A DNA stretch of 64,000 bases from CAVQAH01 sp963784195. Its GTDB lineage: Bacteria > Acidobacteriota > Vicinamibacteria > Vicinamibacterales > 2-12-FULL-66-21. The stretch covers positions 62,001 through 126,000 of the forward strand of contig CAWARA010000009.1 of assembly GCA_963784195.1 (NCBI GenBank), written 5' to 3'. The notes beneath the pieces were generated by a model. That model was given only the letters and a program-made list of their open reading frames with translations, was not told the origin of the DNA and ran no database searches. Made by a program: the position numbers and the translations under genes. Positions 49,632 to 58,825 of the stretch are shown piece by piece. How positions within the stretch are numbered: position 1 is the stretch's first letter; each line of letters starts with the position of its first letter.

Positions 49632-50417
49632 ATGACAGTTGCCGTTTCAACCCTGCTCGGACGCCCCCTCTGGTACGAGTTGATGACGACCGACATGAAA
49701 GGCGCCGAGACGTTCTACAAGAACGTCGTCGGCTGGTCCGCATCGCCGTTCGAGGGTTCGCCGATGCCCTACACCACGTTCAACAAGAGCGGGCAGGTTC
49801 CCGTGGCAGGCCTGATGACGAAACCCGACGAGGTGCAGGCGCCTCCGTTCTGGTCGATGTATGTCGGCGTGCCGAAGATCGAGGAGGCGGTGGCGCACAT
49901 CAAGCGTCTTGGCGGCAGCGAGATGTCGCCGGTGATCGACATCCCGACCGTCGGGCGCATGCAGATGGTGAAGGACCCGCAGGGCGCGGCGTTCTACATC
50001 TACCAGCCGGCGAAAACCGACCAGCAGCCCGAGAAGGCGGCAGAAGTGGGCGAGGCGTCGTGGCACGAGCTGATGACGACCGACGCACCGGCCGCGATGA
50101 AGTTCTATCAGGAAGTCTTTGGCTGGCAGCCGAGCGAGACGATGGACATGGGGCCGATGGGCAAGTACCACATGTTCAACCGCCCGCACGGGATGATCGG
50201 CGGCATGATGAACAAGCCGCCCGAGATGGCGAACGTGCCGCCCAACTGGCAGATTTACTTCCTCGTGCCGGACATCAACGCCGCGGTCGAGCGCATCAAA
50301 GCGAACGGCGGGCAGATCCTGAACGGCCCGATGGAAGTTCCCGGTGGAGACTGGGTGCTGAACGGCATGGATCCGCAGGGCGCCGCATTCTCGCTGCACG
50401 CCAGAAAAGCGCAGTAG
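49632..50417 (+). CDS. VOC-family protein with two glyoxalase-fold repeats
   Basis: A 261-residue protein made of two homologous halves: PLWYELMTTDMKGAETFYKN then ASWHELMTTDAPAAMKFYQE, each about 120 residues and each ending in DPQGAAF. This is the arrangement of the CFP30B/27-kDa glyoxalase-like group. GGGAGG lies six bases before the ATG. Such proteins bind a metal or small molecule; no reaction can be assigned. It appears monocistronic. Confidence 0.87.
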   Translation: MTVAVSTLLGRPLWYELMTTDMKGAETFYKNVVGWSASPFEGSPMPYTTFNKSGQVPVAGLMTKPDEVQAPPFWSMYVGVPKIEEAVAHIKRLGGSEMSPVIDIPTVGRMQMVKDPQGAAFYIYQPAKTDQQPEKAAEVGEASWHELMTTDAPAAMKFYQEVFGWQPSETMDMGPMGKYHMFNRPHGMIGGMMNKPPEMANVPPNWQIYFLVPDINAAVERIKANGGQILNGPMEVPGGDWVLNGMDPQGAAFSLHARKAQ

Positions 50418-50513
50418 CGTTTCCCGAAACGCGAACCGGAGGCAGGGGGAAGAGACAAGTGCTCTTCTCCCTCCTCAGCGCCTCTGAACTACGGCGGCCC
50501 TAGCCGGCCGCCT

Positions 50514-50934
50514 CTATGCTCCGGGTTTTCCCGGCAGCCCGTGACCACCGACTGGCGTGGTGACGAAGTGCTGGTCGAACCCCGCGATGAGCGGCTTGGC
50601 TCTGCTGATCGCGTCTCGTACAGGCCGGCAGCGACAGTGAGGCTTTGTGACTGGCCTCGCTGTCCCACACCTCGGTGATCCAAATGGCATCAGGCGCGCC
50701 GGGATCGGTCGCCACAACGTAGCTGAGGCATCCGGGCATTCCGCCGACGCTCTTCAGCAGAATGGCCAGCAGTTCGTCGCGGCGTCCGGCGACCGCACTC
50801 ATTCTGCCAATCAGTCCGTACATCTGTGTGTCCCTCCTGGCCTGATCTGGCGATCCGGCGCGCGTGACACGCGTAAGAATGGCGCTCACCTTCAACCCGA
50901 TTGCCGTCACGAGAAACTGTCGTCGGCTCGTCAT
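50514..50934 (-). CDS. ABM-type (quinol monooxygenase-like) small enzyme, one frameshift
   Basis: About 140 residues. A leader with an SRRQFL twin-arginine-like motif (TSRRQFLVTAIGLKVSAILT) precedes an antibiotic-biosynthesis-monooxygenase domain: MYGLIGRMSAVAGRRDELLA, GMPGCLSYVVATDPGAPDAI, WITEVWDSEASHKASL. Near 50627 the frame changes to VRDAISRAKPLIAGFDQHFV, the expected end. The domain forms dimeric ferredoxin-like barrels that oxidise quinols or similar compounds without cofactor. Confidence 0.78.
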
Positions 50935-51054
50935 TCGCTCAGCATACGGGAAGACAGGCGTGGCGACCGCATCTCATGGTTTTCTCGTCAATCTTCGCCG
51001 CGTCAAGACGAACACAGTCCGGGCGCCTGAGGACCTCGTCGCGATGGAGCCGCT

Positions 51055-52681
51055 CTATTCGGCGAGCACCTTGTGCACGAACGAGATCGAAATCGAGCCC
51101 TCACCGACCGCGGAGGCAACGCGCTTGATACTGCCGCTCCGTACGTCGCCGACGGCGAACACGCCGGGCAGGCTCGTTTCGAGCAGATGTGGGGATCGGG
51201 CCAGCGGCCATCGCGCTGCAACGAGGTCGGTCCTCGACAGATCCGGACCGGTCTTGATGAAGCCCTGTGCATCGAGCGCCATACAGCCGTTCAGCCATTC
51301 GGTGTTGGGAACCGCGCCCATCATCAAAAAGACGTGCCTGATGTCGTGACGCGCGATCTGCCCTGTCAGGTTGTTCCGCCACTCGACGCGCTCCAGGTGA
51401 TCGCTGCCTTCGAGCGCAACGATCTCGGTGTTCGTCGTCAGATCAATCGTCGGAATCTCCTGGATGCGCCGGATCAGATACCGCGACATGGTCTCGGCCA
51501 GCCCGCCCGATCGGACGAGCATGTGAACGCGGCGAGCGTCCTGCGACAGGAAGACTGCAGCCTGACCAGCCGAGTTGCCACCGCCGACGACAATCACCTC
51601 CTCGCCGCTGCACAGCTGCGCCTCCATGAACGTCGCGTTGTAGTAGACGCCTGCCCCTTCGAACGTCGAGAGGTTGTGGAGTGACGGCTTGCGGTATTGA
51701 GCGCCGGTGGCAATGACTACCGCACGCGCAGACACTCTCGGGCCTTCGTCAACCCGGATCGCGTACGGTCTTCGATCGCAGGTGAGCTGGGCGGCGCCTC
51801 CGGCCACGAGCACCTCGGCGCCGAACTTCTGCGCCTGCGCGAAGGCGCGAGTGGCGAGCTCCTGGCCGGAGATGCCGGAAGGAAAGCCAAGATAGTTCTC
51901 GATCCTCGAGCTCGATCCTGCCTGCCCGCCCGGCGAATCCGCCTCGATCATCAGCACATCGAGGCCCTCGGACGCGCCGTACACCGCGGCTGCGAGCCCT
52001 GCCGGACCGGCGCCGACGATCACGACGTCACGCAGGTGCGTGCGATCGATGCTCTGATTGAAACCCAGACACTTGGCGATCTCCTCGTTGCTGGGGTGAC
52101 GGAGGACCGCATCGCCACGGCAAATCAGCACAGGGATGTCGTCGGTCGCGACGTGAAAACGATCCAGCAGCGTCTGGACGTCCTGGTCGCGGTCGAGATC
52201 GACGTACGAGAATGGATGCCCGTTGCGCGTGAGGAACTCCCGGACGCGCAGCGTGGCCGCCGAGTGCATCGAACCAATCAGCATGACGTCGCCGATGCCC
52301 TGCGCCACCAGCTCGAGCCGGCGATAGATGAACGCCCGCATCAGGATCTCGCTGATCTCAGCATCATTCTGCACGAGCGCGAGCAGCTGGTCACGGGTCA
52401 GCTCGATCACCTCCCCGGATTCGGTCACACGCGCCCGCGTCAACGAGCGCCGGCCGACGATCAAGTTGGCTTTCGCCAGTGAACCTGCCCGGTCCATGCA
52501 CCGCGACCAGCGTGTCGCCCAGACTCGACGGCCGCACGATCTCGATCGTGCCGCGCGTCACCACGAAGAAGGGCACGACGGGATCGCCAGCCTCGATCAA
52601 GATCTCGCCGGCCGCGATCGGCCGCAAGACGCCATGGCTGGCGATGCGAGCGATCTGGGCAGGCGTCAGCGTGGGAAACAT
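51055..52681 (-). CDS. Second cNMP-binding/thioredoxin reductase-like flavoprotein, one frameshift
   Basis: A paralog of the protein at 9843-11675, about 541 residues. It has a cNMP domain (MFPTLTPAQIARIASHGVLR, AAGEILIEAGDPVVPFFVVT), a thioredoxin-like part (DVMLIGSMHSAATLRVREFL), then FAD (VVIVGAGPAGLAAAVYGASE) and NAD(P)H (VIVVGGGNSAGQAAVFLSQD) domains ending LPGVFAVGDVRSGSIKRVAS. Again no CxxC is present (GVYYNATFME), and the thioredoxin-like part has S in place of C. A frame break lies near 52465-52485 within the cNMP-domain end. The ATG is almost touching a REP copy at 52685. The two paralogs match over the whole oxidoreductase region. Confidence 0.85.
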
Positions 52682-52684
52682 CAG

Positions 52685-53757
52685 GGGGTCAGATCTTGTT
52701 TCTTGCACGTTTGTCCTCGACCGGTGACAACGACCGCTGTTGAAAAATCTGATGCGTCGCGCTGATCGCGAGCGCGTGAGCTTCTGCAATCCTGACGGGC
52801 GATCCCACCGCACTGCGCCGACTTTCACGCATTCCGCGGCGGCAAAATTCTTGCCCTGCGCAACGCATGAGCCGTCCGCTTCGCGTGCACGTTCCGGACA
52901 TGCTGTATCACGTCGCGGCCCGCGGCAATAACAAACAGTTCATCTACGCGGACGATGAGGATTGCCGGTCCTTCCTGCAACTGCTTGCCAAGACGCTGGC
53001 GCGCTTCCGCGTGAGCTGCGCGGCGTACTGCCTGATGCCGAACCACTATCACCTGCTCCTGAAGCCCGAACGCGTGCCGATCTCGCGCTTGATGCAGCAG
53101 CTGAATTCCGAGTATTGCCAGCTGTTCAATCGCCGTCACGGGCGCGTCGGTCACGTGCTCCAGGGACGGTTTGGCGCCCGGCTCGTCGAGGACGGCGAGT
53201 ATGCGCGTGCGGTCATTCGGTATGTTGCGCTCAATCCGGTATCGCACACCTGGTCGATGATCCAGCGGAGTGGCGCTGGGGCAGCTATCGGTATGCGATG
53301 GGCGCGGAGGAACCGACGCCGCTCCTCTCGTTGACGGAGGTTTGGGCGGCATTTGGCACGTCGGATCCGGCCGTCGGAAGGTCACGGCTGGAGGTGTTCG
53401 TGCGCGCGCGACTCGAGGAGGCATTCGCAAACCCGCTGTTGCATGGCTCCGAGCAGCTGGCTCGATGCGTTGGGCCGCTCGTCGAGCCGCACCGCGACAC
53501 TCTCGACCATCAATCCGCGGAGCGCCATGGCTGTCGTCCCTCTATCGGGGCGCTGTTCGACGGCTGCGTCCACCAGGCGGAGCTGGACGAGGCGGCCCGA
53601 GTGGCTTTTAACGAGCACGCTTACACGTTGATTGAGATTGGGCGGGTCGTGACGCGACATCCGTCGGTAGTCAGCCGATGGGTTCAGCGCGCATCGCGTC
53701 GACGGCGAAGAGTGTCTGCGGTAGAGGACAGTTGTGCACGAAACAAAATCTGACCCC
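52685..53757 (+). mobile_element. RAYT unit flanked by inverted REP (family B) copies
   Basis: A transposase gene framed by GGGGTCAGATCTTGTTTCTT plus GCAC (52685-52708) and the inverse TGCACGAAACAAAATCTGAC plus CCC (53735-53757). The transposase stop codon TGA lies inside the right-hand repeat. Related copies occur at 48386-48475, and the shorter family A units (GGGGTCAGGTCTTGAA) share the core GGGGTCAG-TCTTG. This is the classic arrangement of a REP-associated tyrosine transposase and its REPs. Confidence 0.8.
52867..53753 (+). CDS. REP-associated tyrosine transposase (RAYT, Y1 Tnp), one frameshift
   Basis: About 295 residues. MSRPLRVHVPDMLYHVAARG carries the N-terminal strand, then YCLMPNHYHLLLKPE is the HUH motif, followed by ISRLMQQLNSEYCQLFNRRH, the helix with the catalytic Tyr, and VLQGRFGARLVEDGEYARAV. 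A frame break near 53245 leads to VDDPAEWRWGSYRYAMGAEE and a C-terminal helix-turn-helix-like region (IGRVVTRHPSVVSRWVQRAS). The protein ends CARNKI with its stop inside the flanking REP. RAYTs nick single-stranded REP hairpins and mobilise them. Confidence 0.87.
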
Positions 53758-53780
53758 TCCCTCCCCCTCCCTCCCCTCCC

Positions 53781-54587
53781 TCACCTCTGACACACCGGGC
53801 AGAAGAAGGTGGACCGGCCGTTCTGCACGATGCGCCGGATCGTGCCGCCGCAGCCGCGTCGCACGCAGCGACGACCCTCACGGTCGTAGACGCGGAAGCG
53901 ATCGCCGGCGTCGGATCGTTTCTTCGAGAGCGCATCGGTCAACACCGCGCGGATCGCCTTGACCAGGACGCGCAGCGCGGGGCGAGGGGCGCCCGTGCGG
54001 GTGACGAGTGTCGATGCGCGGCGGCGCGGCGAGAGGCGCGCGCGATGCAGGGCCTCGCACACATAGATGTTGCCCAGCCCGGCGATGATGCGCTGGTCTG
54101 ACAGCGCGGCCTTCAGCGTTGTCTTGCGTCCGCGGAGCGCAGCGGCCAGCGAACGCGCGTCGAATGACGCTTCGAGCGGTTCGGCCCCGAGTGCGCCAAG
54201 CACCGGATCGCTCGTCACATCGCCCGCGAGCAACCGCATGACGCCAAAGCGTCTGGGGTCGTTGTAGACGACGGCCTTGCCAGAGGACATCTGGAAGATG
54301 ACGTGATCGTGCGTGTCGAGCTGCCCGACCGGTCCCTTCGACACCGCAAACGATCCCGACATCCCGAGATGCATGACGAGAATCTCTCCCGATGACAGCT
54401 CGACGACGAGGTATTTCGCCCGTCGTCCCAACGCGCGGACCGTCTGGCCCTCGAGCCGGGCAGCGAAGTCGCTGGGCAGCGGAGAGCGCAGGTCGCCACG
54501 GCGAACGAGGACGGTCTCGAAGCGCGCCGCTTCCATGGCGGCGCGGAGTTGACGGCGAGTGAGTTCGACCTCAGGAAGCTCAGGCAT
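53781..54587 (-). CDS. mutM: Formamidopyrimidine-DNA glycosylase
   Basis: A complete 268-residue Fpg. The start MPELPEVELTRRQLRAAMEA has the catalytic Pro2 and Glu3. A Lys in LGRRAKYLVVEL, the helix-two-turn-helix DQRIIAGLGNIYVCEALHRA, and the C-terminal zinc finger with four Cys (CVRRGCGGTIRR ... FFCPVCQR) are present. It removes 8-oxoguanine and formamidopyrimidines and cleaves the abasic strand. It lies immediately left of a family B REP and has the same direction as the upstream membrane protein gene. Confidence 0.94.
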   Translation of the reverse strand: MPELPEVELTRRQLRAAMEAARFETVLVRRGDLRSPLPSDFAARLEGQTVRALGRRAKYLVVELSSGEILVMHLGMSGSFAVSKGPVGQLDTHDHVIFQMSSGKAVVYNDPRRFGVMRLLAGDVTSDPVLGALGAEPLEASFDARSLAAALRGRKTTLKAALSDQRIIAGLGNIYVCEALHRARLSPRRRASTLVTRTGAPRPALRVLVKAIRAVLTDALSKKRSDAGDRFRVYDREGRRCVRRGCGGTIRRIVQNGRSTFFCPVCQR

Positions 54588-54643
54588 CTGGCAACAATCA
54601 GAGTCGTTGAGCAGCAAGCCCGGGGTCCGGCTGAAGCCGGACG

Positions 54644-56476
54644 CTACAACCCGGCGCGATACGGTCGCATGGTTCGCGCATCGATATCGAGCTCGCACAC
54701 GCCGGCGAGCGCATTCCGCCGAATCCACTTATCGATATCCTCCATGTACCCACGGTCCTCGGGGTCGAGGCAGTGATAGCCCTCCGGCACCCACGCGCTG
54801 TAGCCATTCAGCGTAGGAATGGAATACTTCATCGCGATGAAGAACGCATCGAGGCTGTAAAGGGTCCACTTGTGATCGGACCGTGACGCGTACTCCGGCG
54901 AGGCACGCTTGACGAAGAATGCCGTGCAGGACGAGTCGACGTCAATCGGCGCCGACACCCAGCGGTCGAAAATCCGGTTCGGCCGTCGATAGCTGAGCGG
55001 CTCCTGGGTGCGGCCTATCGTCAGCAGGACGAGAACGGTCGCCATCACGGCGAGGCGGTACGCCGGCTTCACGGCCGGACGCGAGACGATCCATGCGACG
55101 GCGAGCACAGCCGCCAGCTCGAACGCGTAGATGATGCGAGCCGGATCCCGTATGGATGCAAAGCCCGGAACCGGCCTGAACAACACGCGCCAGATCGAGA
55201 AGCCATCGACGCTGAGCGGGACGAAAAACACGAGCAGGGACACGGCGGCGAACCAGAGACCGTGCCAGCGCGCGGTTCTGTCACGGTTCAGCCACGGCAC
55301 CCAGGCGAGCGCGGCCGCGACGGCCACGAGCACGTACGCCCGCATCGTCTCGGAAAAATGATTGTCGCGCAGGAAACCTGCGACGGTTCGCCACCGCGCG
55401 GAGTCTTTCCGTATGAGCGCTCTCGCCAGGTCTTCTTCTGAAAACGACCCGAATTGTGAATACGGCTCCAGGTAGATCCAGAGGAACGTGGCGGCGCCAG
55501 CCAGGGCACCGAGGGTCACCGCCGCGAACCAGCGGTCGGCGAACTCGACCGGCGTCACGACGCGAATGCCACCGCGCAGGACGACGAACGCAAGGAAGCC
55601 CGTCAGTCCAATCAAGGCTGGCCGCCGCCAGTTGTGCGAGGCGACACGCTGACCAGAGATGAAGAACTCGCCACCTCCGGACATGAAGATCAGGAGGGCC
55701 CACGCGAGTGCCACAATCGCCACGACGGCCGCAATCCGCCGCCACCTCGGGCTGCGCGCCGGCCACACCATGCCGCCCATACTCCATCCCGACCAGCCGC
55801 GCTCAATGGCGATGTAAGCGACAAAGAAAAGCGCCGCAAAGAAGCCGGTGAACTGAGCCGTGTAGAAGTCCTGAACGAACAGGAGCAACGCCATGAAGGC
55901 GCCGAGGAATGCAAGCGCCAGCCTCGGCCATCCATGCCGCATTCGATAGGAGTGGGCGAGGATCAGCAGGATGATCGGAACCAGGAAGATCGACGCTCGC
56001 TGCGACCAGGCGTTCAGTGCGCCGTTCACCACGTTGCCTGACGTAGTAAAGAACGCGGCCAGCAGCAACGACTCGATGAAGCTCAGTCGAAAATGGATGC
56101 GGAGCAGTGCGTAGAGCGACACCGCGCCGGCGACCATCACCGTAAACAGCGTCAGGTTATAGGCCTGAAACGGATGGAAGAGTGCGCGGAACGGCAGGTA
56201 GACCGGCGCATATTGAACGAGGCCATGTGAGTAGCCGAGCGTCTTCGGTGCCGGAAAGAACATCAGCGGCGATGAGGGATCGTTCAGCCGCGTGATGCTC
56301 AGCGCCCAGTGTTCGAGCAGGGAATTGACGAAGTACGGGTCCATCCAGTCGCCCATTCCGCTGGTCCAGAACTCGCCGCGAAAGATCTGAAAGACCGTCG
56401 AGAAGTAAGCGAAGGAGAGGCCCAGCACCGCCAGCGCGCGGACGAGCCCGCTGGTGCGGCTGGAAGATAGTCGCAC
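54644..56476 (-). CDS. Large multi-pass membrane protein, GT-C glycosyltransferase-like
   Basis: About 610 residues, with around eleven hydrophobic segments, such as LVRALAVLGLSFAYFSTVFQ, FIESLLLAAFFTTSGNVVNG, FLVPIILLILAHSYRMRHGW and LAVMATVLVLLTIGRTQEPL. A Gly-Asp-Trp-Met-Asp-Pro motif (SGMGDWMDPYFVNS) in the first periplasmic loop resembles the acidic loop of GT-C enzymes. The C-terminus is soluble, with FFVKRASPEYASRSDHKW and ending in DIDARTMRPYRAGL. I choose a GTG at 56476 because the upstream open frame runs through an antisense gene. The family is not certain. Confidence 0.6.
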   Translation of the reverse strand: MRLSSSRTSGLVRALAVLGLSFAYFSTVFQIFRGEFWTSGMGDWMDPYFVNSLLEHWALSITRLNDPSSPLMFFPAPKTLGYSHGLVQYAPVYLPFRALFHPFQAYNLTLFTVMVAGAVSLYALLRIHFRLSFIESLLLAAFFTTSGNVVNGALNAWSQRASIFLVPIILLILAHSYRMRHGWPRLALAFLGAFMALLLFVQDFYTAQFTGFFAALFFVAYIAIERGWSGWSMGGMVWPARSPRWRRIAAVVAIVALAWALLIFMSGGGEFFISGQRVASHNWRRPALIGLTGFLAFVVLRGGIRVVTPVEFADRWFAAVTLGALAGAATFLWIYLEPYSQFGSFSEEDLARALIRKDSARWRTVAGFLRDNHFSETMRAYVLVAVAAALAWVPWLNRDRTARWHGLWFAAVSLLVFFVPLSVDGFSIWRVLFRPVPGFASIRDPARIIYAFELAAVLAVAWIVSRPAVKPAYRLAVMATVLVLLTIGRTQEPLSYRRPNRIFDRWVSAPIDVDSSCTAFFVKRASPEYASRSDHKWTLYSLDAFFIAMKYSIPTLNGYSAWVPEGYHCLDPEDRGYMEDIDKWIRRNALAGVCELDIDARTMRPYRAGL

Positions 56477-56626
56477 ACGTCGATTCTGCCTCAGATCGTG
56501 TGGCGCGGGCGATTGCTCGCATATGACGAGAGCTCGCAACTCCCAAAATCGCCAACTCCCAACTCCCAAAATGGCACACGGGGGGAGTGATACGATGCGG
56601 CCGGATCTCGCGTCCAAGGAGCGTGA

Positions 56627-57079
56627 ATGGGACTCCTCACCATCAGAGCCGCCGCCGAACGCGTCGGGGTCGGCTATTCCACCTTCAAGCGCTGGGTTCT
56701 GGCCGGCCGCGTGCGAACGACGCGTACCCAAGGTGGTCACCATCGCGTGTCCGAAGCCGAGCTCGACCGTCTTGCAGCGCGACACGGTCCTGACGTCAGG
56801 CGAAGGGCAAAACAGGCAGACGTCGACGAGTCGCTGAGCGGGCTCAGCGCGCGCAACCGTCTGCATGGATTCGTGGATGAAGTGCGAGTCGACGGGTTGC
56901 TCGCGCAAGTGCGCCTGCGGGTCGGCGATCAGACGCTCACCGCCGTAATCACCGCCGATGCGGTCCGGGCACTGAAGCTGCGTCGGGGTGACGACGCGAT
57001 GGCGATCATCAAATCGACAGAGGTGATGATCGCGAGGTCCGGCGTGCAGGGCAGGACGCTGACACGCCGCAACAAGTGA
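56627..57079 (+). CDS. HTH protein with C-terminal TOBE/Mop-like domain
   Basis: A 150-residue protein. Residues 1-60 form an excisionase/MerR-like HTH (LTIRAAAERVGVGYSTFKRW, VRTTRTQGGHHRVSEAELDR), followed by a linker and a Mop-like domain (SARNRLHGFVDEVRVDGLLA, VRLRVGDQTLTAVITADAVR, LKLRRGDDAMAIIKSTEVMI). TOBE/Mop modules bind molybdate or tungstate, so it is a candidate oxyanion-responsive regulator. The arrangement resembles a short ModE. No modABC genes are in the window. It is divergent from the membrane protein gene and followed directly by a tandem octamer repeat. Confidence 0.8.
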   Translation: MGLLTIRAAAERVGVGYSTFKRWVLAGRVRTTRTQGGHHRVSEAELDRLAARHGPDVRRRAKQADVDESLSGLSARNRLHGFVDEVRVDGLLAQVRLRVGDQTLTAVITADAVRALKLRRGDDAMAIIKSTEVMIARSGVQGRTLTRRNK

Positions 57080-57085
57080 TGTCGC

Positions 57086-57149
57086 TGCGCAAGTGCGCAA
57101 GTGCGCGGGTGCGCAAGTGCGCAAGTGCGCGGGTGCGCAAGTGCGCCTG
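57086..57149. repeat. Tandem octamer repeat (TGCGCAAG/TGCGCGGG)
   Basis: Eight consecutive 8-base units in the order AAG, AAG, GGG, AAG, AAG, GGG, AAG, CTG after the constant TGCGC, so a 24-base higher-order unit is repeated more than twice. It starts seven bases after the HTH-TOBE stop codon. It is neither a CRISPR (no spacers) nor a terminator. Confidence 0.85.
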
Positions 57150-57261
57150 TGCACCGCTGTCAACGCCGATAGGCAGCGGCCTTCTCTGACTTGCCCCACG
57201 CAGCGACAACTCGAACAGACGACCAGGGCTGGTGCGGGCTTCGTCCACGCCTGTCGAATTC

Positions 57262-57717
57262 ATGTCGTCCAATTCACCATCCCCTTGGGGTGGGCCGTCA
57301 TGGAATTGGAGCTCTTTTGACATCGGCGCCGGAAACAGAATCGAAGAGTGGCCACGACGGATTTCGGAACCGGTAAACCTATCTTATCGGGACGAAGACC
57401 GGTACCCACACAGGATCGGCTCGTCCACCAAGACCCTCCCGCACAACGGGCTGGGTGAAGTCGACCCGGCAGCCTTTGCCGCGCTGGTCAGCGCGGTGCA
57501 AATCCAAAGGCCGTCGGACTGCGTAGCGAATCCCATGGGCGGTACCGCGAAGCTGAAGAACCCGCAAGTTGGCCTGGCGTTTGATCTGCAACGTCCCGAC
57601 TCTCACGCGCTCGAGCTTCCCAGACCACCGGTATCTCGCCGAAACCCGTTCGCTCAGAACGAACGGTTCAGCGAGTTTTCCGTCACGACGTTCGACGGCA
57701 CGAAGGTCACGGTGTAG
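57262..57717 (+). pseudogene. N-terminal remnant of a vanadium-dependent haloperoxidase-like protein
   Basis: The middle of this 151-codon frame reads LPHNGLGEVDPAAFAALVSA, NPMGGTAKLKNPQVGLAFDL and SHALELPRPP, matching the N-terminal region of vanadium haloperoxidase/PAP2-like proteins of the cyanobacterial-algal type. The catalytic vanadate-binding His/Arg region, some 400 residues further on in the family, is absent, and the last 40 residues do not fit. I interpret it as a truncated gene whose tail is chance or fused sequence. Confidence 0.5.
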
Positions 57718-57719
57718 CT

Positions 57720-58281
57720 ATGAGCAGGATTATCCGATTCACTGGAGTGACGCTCGCGCTCGCATTCGTTTCGATCGCCGCGGTGCAACAAGGGGCTCCG
57801 CCGCCCCCGACATCGCCAGCCAACGGCTACGACGTCCACGTCACGGCGCCGCACGTGGTCGATGGTGTACCGATGGGTCCGTATCACCACTACTGCAAGG
57901 TACTGAACGCAGATCCGGTGATCCAATGCCTCGTCTTCGCTTCAACCGCTCCGGATGCAAGGCTCGAACAGATCGAATACGTTATCGCGAAGTCGATCAC
58001 CCGTACGGGCGCGGTGTCGTTGAAGGACTGGAACCGAAACTGGCACGATCACCGGCAGGAAATCAGCACGGGCCGCGCGCAGGTGCACGGGCTGCCGCCC
58101 GAACAGGCGAAGCAGGTGGCCGATCTGATGGCGACAGCCGACGGCATCATCTTTCACCTCTGGTCGCACGACGAGAAGGTGCCAGGCGGCAAGGTGTCGA
58201 TCGCTCAATCGGTCGGACACCTGCACTTGTCGTCCGGAGGAGTTCCAGGCAGGCGCGAAGGAAATGCCGTTGCCGAAGTAG
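57720..58281 (+). CDS. DUF1264 protein, one frameshift at C-terminus
   Basis: About 186 residues with a signal-peptide-like start (MSRIIRFTGVTLALAFVSIA) and a DUF1264 body: HYCKVLNADPVIQCLVFAST, DARLEQIEYVIAKSITRTGA, WNRNWHDHRQEISTGRAQVH and the WSHDEKVPGGKVSIAQSVGH end. This family includes plant oil-body-associated proteins; its bacterial function is unknown. Near 58232 deleting one base (GG to G) restores the ending EEFQAGAKEMPLPK and a TAG at 58279-58281. Confidence 0.8.
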
Positions 58282-58291
58282 AGGAGAGAGA

Positions 58292-58813
58292 GTGGACTGC
58301 TCCATCCTTCCGGTCGAATCGATCGATGCCGCAGCCATCGCGACGCTGCACGCCGAGAGCTGGCGGACTGCGTATCGCGGCCTGGTGCCGGATGCGTTTC
58401 TCGACGGACCGGTCGTCGAGGATCGCATGCATCTGTGGCGCAAGCGCCTGAACGGCTTCGCATCGAATCGCCAGCTCGTCCTCAAAGCGGTGTTGGAGGG
58501 CGAGCTGATCGGGTTCGTCTGCGTGCGGCTCGACGACGACCCGGCCTACGGACCGCGGCTGGACAACCTTCACGTGAAGCCGGCGCTCAAGGGCACCGGC
58601 ATCGGGTCGCAGCTGTTCCGCGCAGCGCACGACTGGGTCGGCCGAGCGGCGCCGGGACAGCCCATGCATCTGTGGGTCATCGAGGGGAACTGGCTCGCCC
58701 GGCGGTTCTACGACCGCCAGGGTGGGGTCGTCGCAGAGCGGCGCACGCTCGAACTGGTTCCCGGCATCCTGGTGCCGGAACTGCGATACGTGTGGCCGCC
58801 TGCATCGGTGTAA
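58292..58813 (+). CDS. GNAT-family N-acetyltransferase
   Basis: A 173-residue acetyltransferase. I choose the GTG at 58292, preceded by a purine-rich GAGGAGAGAGA. Motif C/D is IDAAAIATLHAESWRTAYRG, and the acetyl-CoA binding loop is VKPALKGTGIGSQLFRAAHD, followed by MHLWVIEGNWLARRFYDRQG and a terminal VVAERRTLELVPG. It transfers acetyl from acetyl-CoA to an amine; target unknown. It lies 10 bases after the DUF1264 gene, likely in one transcript. Confidence 0.87.
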   Translation: MDCSILPVESIDAAAIATLHAESWRTAYRGLVPDAFLDGPVVEDRMHLWRKRLNGFASNRQLVLKAVLEGELIGFVCVRLDDDPAYGPRLDNLHVKPALKGTGIGSQLFRAAHDWVGRAAPGQPMHLWVIEGNWLARRFYDRQGGVVAERRTLELVPGILVPELRYVWPPASV

Positions 58814-58825
58814 TCGAGGAATCCA

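Noticed and set aside
57086..57149. CRISPR array
   Set aside because: Units are 8 bases with no spacers and no cas genes in the window.
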